Assembly: GCA_037783545.1 (NCBI GenBank)
Contig: JBBELK010000305.1
Coordinates: 248,001-312,000 of the forward strand
Origin: Henricia sp. BOLD:AAB3569
Lineage: Eukaryota > Echinodermata > Asteroidea > Spinulosida > Echinasteridae
Reading direction: 5' to 3'
DNA: 64,000 nucleotides
Part shown: piece by piece, positions 9,768 through 21,700 of the stretch
Layout of the letters: the number at the start of each line of letters is the position of its first letter
How positions within the stretch are numbered: the stretch's first letter is position 1
Translations under genes and position numbers: made by a program
The notes under the pieces: model-generated
Told to the model about the DNA's origin: nothing
What the model saw: only the letters and a program-made list of their open reading frames with translations
The model's database searches: none

Positions 9768-12700
9768 CTGCAAAATAATGTAAAAGTACCGAGGTTTCTT
9801 GATTTTATGTGTACATGTGCATGGAAACTCTGCTGCACAACACCGGCCACTGGGAAACCTTTCGAGTCCATTGTTAACTTTGTTACCAACTGCAGCATCA
9901 CCAGTCAGATGACTGACGTCATGTGACCATTGTGCACATCAAGTCGAGAATCAACGTCGGGTGTCTTGGCCCGTGTCAAAATCTTTTGCCGTTGACCACA
10001 CATTAACATTCGTCTAGCGTCAACACGTTTCCCACGCTCCGCCCTACTGCGCTATTGAACACATACACCTCCAGATGACTTAATTGTCAATGTCGTCATG
10101 GAATTGTTTCAATTCATGTACTACCTGTAATTGGATAATCAGAGTTTTTCACCGTGCAGAAGAGCATAAAAAATGCTCCAAGAAGCATTCTCAGTTTTGG
10201 CATTGCAACCACAATGCACCATTTTCATCAAAAACAACATTTCAAAAAGCTAGATGCACATGTGACCAGGGGCCAATTTCATGGTGCTGTTTAGCAGCCG
10301 ATTTTGTGCTCCTGGAGGCTCTGGCTATTTCATGGAGATCGTAACCTTAAGCACTGGCAAACGTTTGCTAGCTTTAGAGGCAAAATTTGCTAAACACTCG
10401 TGATGCAACAATGCCTGTTTCCAAGCACGGGCATGCTTGCTTAAGCACGCCGCGGCCATAAAAATAGCCCTAAAGTTAGCACAACTTTTCTGCTACAGTA
10501 AGCACACCTTTTCTGCTAGCGCTTAAGCAGCGCCATGAAATTGGCCCCAGGCCTTAATAAGCAGACAGCTAGAATTTGACATGAAGTTCCCGTTACTATT
10601 AAAGGGTGGATTCACACAGCCTTTTCGGGCATAAATGTGACGCACGTCGCTTTGCGAAAAAGCAGTGTGGAGGGAATTTAAATTGAACAGAATAAACGGG
10701 CTGAAAGTGTTTTTATAATTCAGTGTTTTTCAGTGCATCACTCAAAATTCTTTCCACACCACTTTTTCTCAAAGCGACGTGTCGCATTTTTGAACAAAAA
10801 GGCTCAGTGTAAATCCCCCCTAAGGGGTTGATGACAATACCTGATGTAAGCCTCTGAGTGCAGCAGTCGCTGTGTCCTGGGGGGCGGGGGAACAAAGAGA
10901 GGAGGCGGGGGCGGGGCCATAGACTGCATGGATGAGCCTTGACCCTGCATGGAACCTGTCCAAAAAAGCCGGGATACATCACCGTCAACTCATTAGCACA
11001 ACAATGTTTATTGCTCCCAAGAACTTAAAGGGCCTGTGACATGCCAAACAACTTTGTGCCTAAGCTTTGCTTCATAATGACGGATTACTTGTTCAGCAAG
11101 ACATACTATTGTTCGTTTGGATGTAAAATCAATAAAAGGTGGCCTTTTTCAACTTTGAAGATTTCATTGCAATAAATCACAGACAGAGGGCGCTGTTTTG
11201 AGTGCATCACATAAGGAAGACAGAAGGGAAAAGTTAAGAAAAAACATAAGACTTCAAGTTGGACTTGTGGCAAATTGCTGCAGTTTCTACCCCCAGTTTT
11301 GTCATGGCTTACAGCAGGCAACATGTAGAACAAAAGTTTCAGGAAAATTGAGAAAAAAGTGGAATCTTTTGTGCAGAGTTGAATGTGATTTTTCTGTGTT
11401 TGCCTCTTGTGACATCGTGACCTTGGTCATGAATATGCATATTCGCATTGGCATAAAAACTAAAAACCTTTGTTTTACCCCCAAAGCAAGCTCCAAATAG
11501 GATTTTTATGACTTTAACTGAGTAGAGTGGTTTTAAAGCATATATTTCATTGATAATAATAATAATAATAATGAAAATTTATAATGCGCCGGTATCCATC
11601 AAAAAAGATGCTCAAAAATCCTAAATAAGGGGCTCTTTAATGGAGCACAATACCAACGAAACAAAAACATTGCACCAAACAAGAGCAAGTCGGACATTAT
11701 CGTTTAAAAAAATTACCAACTGAAAAGTGAATACCAAATTTACAAAGAATGGCAAATGCAGAAATGCATGACAGTATTGGCACCGACATTTTGTCCAATA
11801 ACGAAGAATTACATCTTAACGCACAACTCCTTCATGTATTCTTATGGCAATATACGGGTTGTAAGCAAGAAAATGTTTTAGTAAGTAGTACTGTTTTAAC
11901 ACAATACTCCTTCAAAAACAAAGGTTTGGAGTTTGAGATTCAATCAATTTGTCATTTTATGGATTTTCCTGCAAAGCGAATTGATTTTCAATGAGTTGTT
12001 GAAGTGCGCCATATTCATACTGAGATCTCAGGGAATTTCCACTCTGCTAAGCGACATTACAATCCCCCCGAGGAAATCCAAGCAAATCTGCGAAGTTAGC
12101 CGGCTGTTGCGTTTAGCGAACACATACCCAAGTCATTTTTGGGTGTAATTAAATGAAATTAGTCATGTTATGGTGAAATATCGCAATTTATATATTTTCT
12201 CGAAATTGGTTTGAATTTTTGTTCTTTGTCACATTCATCCTATCGATAATTCCTGCGACACTTTCATTTACACTGCATTAAAAAAAATTAATCAGAGGGA
12301 TGGAGAACGATTAACATAATGTCCTGTTAAATAGAAATAGCGACCAATTGGCGAGTGCGTTAAATCGGACATGGACCTTGTTTACAAACTGCGCGCACGT
12401 GTGGTGAAGTTTGACACATATGACAAGCGTCTTGATTGGTCCAGAGAGGCAACAATAATTCTGTTGCTTGTTCCACAGCAAAATGGGGGCAGTTTCAACA
12501 GGGCCTCGGTACGCACGAGTAGGGGAGTGCATTAAAGGGGCACTGTTGCAAGAGGATGGCCATGTTGGACTCCATTTTAATTCCAATTATCTTCCTAATT
12601 GGTGTCGTGATTCAGCACGAGTTGGTAATTATAAGACCCCCCGCTCCCCCCAACTTGTTGCAATATTGAGATTTGCTAAAAGGAAAAAGAATATGAATAT

Positions 12701-15700
12701 TTTCGTATTGGCATAAAATTTGGCAGCACACTACCTTGGTTGAGAGCAGGGCTTGGTGCCCCATGTGGACTGGCCATGATCCCTGGTTGACCTCGCGGTG
12801 ACATCATCTGACCTAAACGCAGAAAGAAAAATACTTTCTGGAAAAACAACTTAAGGTATTCCATTTTGAAGGTGTTCAAAGACTCAATTTAATACAGCGT
12901 GTCCCCAAAAAAATGTCCCTCTCGTGGACAGCTAAATAATTACCAAAATCAAGTATTGTTCTCAATTTGGTGTCCAAGTATGGAAAGCTCACTTAATTTT
13001 GTAACACCAGTGAAAATGTCATCGGTCTCGCTTCAATGGTTTTGAATACACAGGCTAACTATGTAAGAGTAGTGTTTTTCAGGCTATTCCATGTTTGAAG
13101 GAAGTTCACACCTCACAACGTTGGTTTTTCTGTGTGTTGTTTTATTTTCAACTTGAGCTTTCCTGGCTGTTATTGCTTTTTCATTTATTTGTTTATTTAT
13201 TATTACATAAACAGCCAGAGGGCTGTAGTCGAGTCCCAACTTTCCGAGTCCGATCGCGAGTCCTTGGTGTCTGAGTCCAGCAAACATCCGAGTCCTCAGC
13301 AGGCCGAGTCCGAGTCCCAAGTCTAGCTTATTTCAATTTTAAGTGCAAGTGTCAATGAGCGTGCCTGTGATCTTTGGCAGCTCGTAAAAGTTTGCTTTAG
13401 GCCGAGAAAAATACTTTCTGCCCCAAAATAAATTACAATAGACACTTCAAATAATTTTCGGTGCCTTTATAATGTACTTTTTGTAAAATATTGTGAATGC
13501 ACTTCATTAGATGAATAACACTTTATTCGATGAAGCAAATAGCTTCATTTGACAACAAATTTGTAATGTGAATACTCCTTTCGTTCGACGAAGCGATTTG
13601 ACACATACAGGGTGTCCCAAAAAAAAAACGAAACCGAGATTTATCGATGTTTAATCATGCTTTAATCTCAATCTTGAATAATAAATGACACATATTTGGA
13701 AAGCTTAGTTCCTCATCTTTCATTTGATACCACTCGTACGATACATACTTCATGCATGAATGAATAAAGACAATATGAAGCAGGGCTACCAAAAAGTCGT
13801 TTGCACAACGATACCTGAATTTCAGGGGTTTCAACACACACGTTTTTAATGCACAAGTGATGACCATCTCCGAATCCATTCATGCGAAAAATCGGTCAGG
13901 TGTGAAAAAAAAAAAAGATTAAAAAAAAAATGGAAATTCAATCCATATTTAAATGCAGGATATCTCTGTCATACGAAAGGGCGGGAAATGAACTTTTTAG
14001 AAATGTGATTATTTCTTTGAAATTCAGGTATCGTTGTGCAAACGACTTTTTGGTAGCCCTGCTTCATATTGTCATTATTCATTCATGCGTGAAGTATGTA
14101 TCATATGAGTGGTATCAAATGAAAGATGAGGAATTAAGCTTTCCAAATATGTGTCATTTATTATTCAAGATTGAGATTAAAGTATGATTAAACATCGATA
14201 AATCTCGGTTTCGTTTTTTTTCTGGGACACCCTGTATAGAGATGGGAGTGTCGCACAGCTTTATGCGATCTTTATTAGCGATTGCTCTTTATTTGATCTT
14301 CGTTCGATCTTCGTTAAGTGAGATGTGAACGCACGCTTCATTAACTAACAATGATTAACAAATTTGTTGTCGAACGAAGCGATTTCCCCAGTGTGAACCG
14401 GGTCAATATTGTGAGGTGTGAACTTCCTTATTATCAAACTTGGAATTTCCCCCAAAGCACTACTCTTACATAACAGCCTGTGTATTCAAAACCAATGAAG
14501 CGAGACCGATGAAATTTTCACTGCAGTTACAAAATTAAGTGAGCTTTCCATATTTGGACACCAAATTAGGAACAATACTTGATTTTGGTAATTATTTAGC
14601 AGTTTATGAGAGGGATTTTTTTTGGGGGACACACTACTTTTAAATGTTTATTACTGACCTTCAATTTCAATAATACAATAAATATTTGTTTAAGACCTGC
14701 AGGTACTCCTGGAAATTTGAATAGAGTCTTTGCACGGCAGCCATCTTAGGGGCAATCGCATTGTTACTTTTCATCTTGCATGAGCAGGCACTTAATGGAT
14801 CTATTGTCACATCATTATAATACGAAAACCTGCCCGCTAACAAGGCCGTCAGCGCAAAGGGTCTATACTTTTCTTGTACACTGACATTATTCCAAATTCC
14901 AATATTCTAAACTGCAACATCGATTTGGACCAAAATGGCACCAAAGACTGACCATAAAACATAAAAAGGTGGACACAATGCACATGCTAAAAGTCTCACC
15001 TGGAAACAGTGTGTGCATGACATGCTGTTGGGCACCGGGGAAATATCCCATTCCGGTCTGCTGCATACCCATGGGCAGGGCACCAGCCGGCTGCTGCATG
15101 CCTATTGGCTGGGGCATGGGGACCATCCCCGACATGCCATTAGGATGACCCCCGACCCCGACCATGTGACCGTTGGCATATGGGTAGGAGTGCATAGCCA
15201 TGCCTAGAGTGGTCAGGGGAGGAGAACGAACACAGACACAGATGCAATATATTAACACATTCACACATCAGGCAACTTGCATGCAAACTTAACGTTAACA
15301 TAAACATGACATGTGGGTACAGCAGGGGACGAAATTAACACTGGTCTTGTGGTCCGAGACCAGTACAAAATCATAAGGACCACTAGATCTGTCAAAGACG
15401 CTGGTCCGATGGACCAGTGAAAACATTTACTGACTCATGGAAACATTTTCTGATGCCTAATCCACAGTAAACATTTCTTACTCAATGCAAATTCCTGGTT
15501 ACCACAAACAATTCCTGATCGCTTTAGACATTTTCAGATAACTACATATCTTTCTCCGATCTCTCCAGACATGCCCTAGTGTTGGATCAAAAAGCAATCC
15601 CATCTATATTGCACTCAATGACCTTAAACCATAAAAGTGTTGCAGTATCTCGGTGCCATTTTGAACAGCACCGGTGGACCACTAAATTTTCAGCAGGACC

Positions 15701-18700
15701 AGTAGAGTTCTCTAATCTACTGGTCTTTCTGACCAGCATGAAATTCAGGTTAATTTCGACCCCTGGTACAGTATTGTCAACTATGAGCCACATTACAATA
15801 TACCTTGGGCCAATTTCATGAAGCTGTTTAGCACAAATATTTGCTTAATCAAAAATGTGTGTGTTTTATAAAAATGTGTTAATGGTCGAAATGGCATGTC
15901 AACTTGTATTCTTCACAAGAATATCTGCTATTCTTGCTAATAAGACAAGTTGACATACAATTTTTACTATTATCCCATTTTTATAAAGCACACACATTTT
16001 TGACAGCATTTGGTTCAATCCTGTAAAAAACAAAGATCTCACAGCACTGCACAGTGGTGCAAAATGGATAAAACATTGCCATTTGAGTCTTTCCCCAGTA
16101 AAGGGTGCATTTTGGCAACACAGACCATATTTTCCAGAAAATACATTTGTCTAGTCTAAAAATAAAAGAAATAAGTTTCAGTTGTTGAAGAGATAACTTA
16201 GGCCCAAAAAGGGTTACAAATAGTGTGACAACATGCCTTTCTATAAACCCTGTGTACAAATTTCCAATATACACTCGTAACCGGGACGGCCTAAAATGTA
16301 ATACAAGTGTCCGTCCCAGTTACAAGCGTATATTTGAAATTTGTACACACGATTTTTAGAAAGGCATGTTGTCACACTATTTGTAACCTTTTTTAGGCCC
16401 AAGATATTACTTCAGAACAACTGAAATTTATTTCTTTTATTTTGAGACCAGACAGGTATTTCCTCGAAAATATGGTCTCTGTTGCCAAAATTCCCCTTTT
16501 ACTGTGGAAAAATGCCAATAAGCTCATTGAGTGTAGAGCTCGGGTTGTGCTGGTGTGCACCACAATGGTTACACTGCATGCATACTTTTGTCGAGTGTGC
16601 ACACTAAAATGGCGTCCATGCAATTACCATGTGAGGTCAGTTATCTATCTGTACCACTAAGGCCTATGCGCCATTATAATTTTGTGTTAAAATGGCCTGT
16701 ACATGCACATTGGGCTGAAATGTAATTGCAATGCAGAACCATGTAGACATCAATTTCAATGAAAAACATGCATTATCTGTGCAATCAAACATGTAAATAA
16801 AAAAACATGCAATAGAAGTCAAACAACACAAAACTGCATGCTACAATGTAGTACCATTTCTGAGTAATGAAAACACTTAACATACGTGAGTACTAAAAAC
16901 AAAAAGTGCAATTTCCAAGCAATTCAAACAACATACATAATTAGCTGCATTCTAGCGGAATTAAACTGTTATTTTGGCCATTAAAAATCTTAATTTTCCT
17001 TATTTCTCAACAAGTACATTAATTTAACAATGGTCTTCTCTATGGTGGATGACGTGGGTGACAAAAAGCAAAAGTAAGCCTTGGTTCCTGTACATGTAGT
17101 GTGGTGAAAATTGTACAAAGTTCAAATTTTATTGTGAGTGTATTCAAACTGTTTGTGCGATGATGTGAGACATTACTTTCTGTATAGGGGTAATTCCCAA
17201 AATTAGGGGTCCAAAAGTGTGACATGCTTTTTAAGATTTCCAAGTGTTTTTAATGGTTGAAAGTGGTTTCCCAGTAGAAAATAATTATTTTTATTTGTAC
17301 AAATGCCACTTAAATTTAATGTTTGTGTGTAGATATGGCACCAAGGTTAATGCAAACTCATTCTACAGCCAATTTTCATTGGCGTAGGTAACCCGGGACA
17401 CCAAACTCCTATCCAATACCATGGAACAAATTATAAGCCTTTATGGTCTTTTGTTTTGAATATTTTTCAGGAATCAGAAAACAAAATATTGAAGAAAATT
17501 ACGCTGCCCCCTAAAATCACAGGCCACAGTCCATTAATGAGAATCTGTGGTCATAAGTGGTGATTTTTGAAGCAGAGAGTGTCGTACGTAACTGGGACAC
17601 CAAACATTTTGGACCCCTAATTTTAGGAATTACCCATCAGCGTGTCGAAACTACAGTTACTCCAGTGACCAGTGACCTGTGACCTCACAAGTATGTTTTG
17701 CGTGCCAGTAAGCAGTGTTCTCCACTGGTAGTATATTTGTCTGGGTGCGTTGAGCAGCACCCTCACGCAGTGAACACCGACTAACCCAGTGAATCCTCGT
17801 TCGCCACATGAGGGCGCTGTTCAAAACAAATGCATGCAGCTGTCGGCCGTCATGGCCATAAGTGGTTGCGGATTGGGTCACCTATGCAATAGATGACGCC
17901 GGTGGCCAGCGAATCGTGTTTTGTGACTTGACACCTAATTTTAGAATGATTCCGTCGTCCTTCTGAAGTGTTTTTAGAGGGGAAAATTATTTTTGTCCCG
18001 GGGGCCGAGTTTTTAGTCCGGGTGGCAAATTTAGTAGAGAGCCTTGTGAGTGATGGTGCACTGATGGTAAATTGATCAATTTCAACAACTCTGATGTCAC
18101 AGTACTTAAAAATAGGGATCGTATTATTTCATGAAAACAAAATTCCTCAATTTCACCGGATTAATTTTCAAAATAACAGGAGAACTATTTCACAAATATG
18201 ATTTTCAGAGTGGTAATGAGAAAAATATGACTTATGTTATAAATCAAAATCTCCTCACCCACGAGATAAGTGGGGGTGCAAAACATGTCATCTGGTCACA
18301 CTCATTAGAGTGAATGGCAAAATTAATGACCATGTTTGGACGATTTTTAAAATCACCTTGCAAAATATTTTGAAAAGTACCATTCTGGACGAAAATTCAT
18401 CTGCCTTTTGTTACCATTGCTATCGACATTTTGAGTATAAAGTTCTTCAACATGTTCAACCCAGGGATCATTTTAAATGACGCAATGGACTTTAATTTCA
18501 CATTTCATGGCCAAGAATGGTCTTTAAAAGTAAAACATGTTTTTTTTTTTTTTTTAACTAGGTTCAAATTCCAAAAATAAAAATAAATGAATAAAAGCGT
18601 GCATCCATAACATATCACAAATCACTTGGCTTTTTGGGTTAGGATGAACAGTTAACACGTTAACTAAAACTGTGGAGGGGGTGTGGTTATCAAATGGGTT

Positions 18701-21700
18701 AAGTGTTAACCTGGAATGGGTGTGGTTAGGGTGTGGTGAAGGTGCAGTGGATAGGTTGTGCTGTCTGACCTTTCAGGAACTATCGCATACAATCCGCAAA
18801 TTTTTCGAAGCAACGTAAAAAGTACCCCAATGTAAAGATATTCGACCCTGAAGGCATTTTATTGGTAAGAAAAATTAGAGCAATGATGCTAATTTTTAAG
18901 GCCAAATTGGATGAAAGAAAGAGCTTTGAAGACAGAGATCTTGGTTTCAAGTCCAGTTTCAAGCATGGAAATTTGAAAATAAGAGAAAAAAAATAGACAA
19001 AAAAAAAGAAGTGATAATTTTGCTAAATGCAGCAAATTTGATTCGTTTTGCTAGGACAATAACGCATTAGATCTAACGCCGATTTGAAATGATTTGACCT
19101 GAAAAGCTTTGACCTTTGACCTGTCAGCCCTGGCAACAACAAATCCACACTGCACCTACCTTGCATGCCAGAGTGAGTTGGTTGTGCGAGCTGTTGGGTA
19201 GCCATGCCCACTGGGGTTGGGGGACCGACAATACCCATGACAGCGCCCCCACCTGGTGTTTGAAGTCCTTCCTCATGTCCGTGGAGTGAGAAGCGCGAGT
19301 AGTAATGTCTGTGGGGTGAACGAGGGATAGGCAATACACAGATTGAAGATGTAATAAATGCTTTGAAAAGGAAAACAAAGTGGCCCAACAAAATCTGCAT
19401 ATTTGAATTATTGAAAATCAAATATCCAAATATTTGATTTTCCGATTTTACAAATCTTATTTAATGTGCGGGAAGCAAAATAAAAAGTTTATAAGTGCAC
19501 CGTCAGCTGAGCTGATGCATGTACTGTAGACTTCTCCAGATGTTCGGAACCAAGATTAGAGCTCTACCTGCAAAATTAGGCTTATAGTCTCTTTGATCTT
19601 GTTCTTGAATGACAATTGGGTTTAGCAACCGCTTTATATTTTTTTTTAATAATAGGGCTGCTGCGGTTATAGCAGCCTGGATGAACAAGCTAAAACAAAG
19701 TATCTTTTGTTTGGATCAGTTCTGCTTTTGTAAATTGCATCCATAGATTAACATGCTTTTCCATCAATTTTGTTTGAAGTTGAAAATGGAGTCCTGACTG
19801 ATTGTTTTGGGTTCGGAGATTTCGTTTTCCAAAGATGAAATTGGATAGAACAATCAAAACCGAATGTTCAAAAATTTGGTTCCAACACTAGTGCAGACAC
19901 CCTAAGGCCGAAAAGCCATGTACCCGTCCTGCGTTGTGCGTGGAAGTTCGGATGCGCGATGCGTGTTTTGAAAATCAATGTGTACGCATTACATTCAAGC
20001 CCTACACAGGATGCGACAAGCCCACATAGGAAAATAAAATCGTCATCAAAGTTGGATTTGCTTTGGTAAGTTTTTGGGACAATAACAATGTTCATACTGT
20101 CATTTCTCTTACCTCGTACAAAGTAGGATTTGTCTAAGTAGCCTCTCACTCTATTACAACCTTGGAAACTGTTTGAAGGAGCATATTTCTGGCCATTTTC
20201 AAGTGAATTTCACACACGAACCTATGCGTATTGTACGCGTCATCCGTTTCAATTGCTCCCTAGAGCCAGTGTATTAAATTTGAGCAACACGAAAAGTGCA
20301 GCGTGCAGTACACGCACATATATGGACATATTGTCTGCGTTGCTTTTCGAACAACCGATATTTACATAACAAGAAAGAAATTATCCCTTTGCATATTTCA
20401 TAGGAATAGCATTTGTTGTACTGTTGTACTTTCTTTAACATGTACACTTGTATAGTATCAACTGAACCAGACTAAATTTTTGTTGCTATGTAATGTGACT
20501 GAAATCGATGTCAACTTTGAAAGCTGGAACTTTTCCAAACTGCAATGATACATTCAAGAAAGTAGAGAAACTTTTTGGGTTATGTGACTGGTTTGAAGTT
20601 GCTGATCAGCATGTTCAATCAACATGGTCCAGCTTAGAAATACATAGAGTAATGTGCGAGGTATTCTAGGTACCGCACGGTTGCTAGACATTGGCAAGAA
20701 ATAAAGTGAAAATTTTGCACCACGTAGCAAAAACAGTATAGTAAGTGGACTTTCTAAACCGCGTACCTCCATTTGAAGCCATAGTGAAAAGGTTACACGC
20801 ATAAGGTTAATTCATTGGAATCCATTACTGCCTGGTACCAATTGTGTGTCTGGTACAAATTGGCATTAGCCAGAATTCTTTTCAATACTCGACATTTACC
20901 TGCTTGCATTCTGCAGTAAGATATATCTGCCTGTTGCCGACTTCATGTGGACTTCTTTGCAGTGTCTGATCAGACGTGACAAAGCTGGAAATGGCCTGTG
21001 TTTAAAACACAACAGAAAGAAGAAAAACACAATGCAATTAAAGGAACACACCGGCCTCGTTGGGCTCGAAATAAACCCCTACATTATTCTGAAAGTCTTT
21101 CCAAAATAAACTAAATAGATCCTGAAAAGAAACCATCAAATTTGGCCGTTCTTGAACATTTAAACAAAAAATCAAGGTCATGTGATTTATCCGAACCAGA
21201 TTTGGATAAATCACATGGTCTTGAGAGTTAGTTTTATATCCAGCCGTAGAAAAGTTTGTTCCATGCATGCCATGCTGTGGAAACCAGCGCGAAGTGCAAG
21301 TTGCTTTTGTCAATCGCGGTTGGAAAATAATGTCCTACGAAAAATATGTACAGACTGTATTTCATAAGAAAAAAGGGTTTCTGGGTGTTGATAAGGACGA
21401 AACAAAACAAATTTGAAGAAAAAACAGCACTATTGCGGACATTGAAGAAACCAACTGGTTGCGTTCAAGTTGCTTCCTCAAGTTAGTGCTGACCTGGGAG
21501 GATCATGCAAGGTGTGCTGAGTCAGGGAAAACAAGGAAACAAAGTTAAACACGTGTTGACCAATGTAAACACCTCAACAAAAGTAAGTTCCCCCCTAAAC
21601 AATTGATTATATCTCCCAAAGTAAATTTCGGAATAACACGAAATTTGGTGTGAATGATTAGTGCAATGTAAGGAACGTGTATTTCAAGTGGTGGGTCCAT

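Larger units (their letters stand above)
12894..14634. mobile_element. Outer fold-back element, TA-flanked, split by nested insertions
   Basis: Left arm 12894-13120 (CAGCGTGTCCCC...) pairs with right arm 14410-14634 (...GGGGGACACACTA). Shared inverse blocks include 'ccaaaatcaagtattgtt', 'ggaaagctcacttaatttt', 'acatcggtctcgcttca' and 'ttcacacctcac'. TA lies at both ends. The arms are separated by about 1.3 kb of other elements. Confidence 0.8.

Noticed and set aside
9768-9901. Upstream extension of the terminal PBRM1 exon frame
   Set aside because: The frame is open past the acceptor at 9769-9768, but the sequence has no homology and the acceptor joins exon 21 in phase.
11198-11500. 100-codon plus-strand and 64-codon minus-strand frames in a dispersed repeat
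   Set aside because: Both belong to the repeat shared with 32035-32530 and are not conserved as protein between copies.
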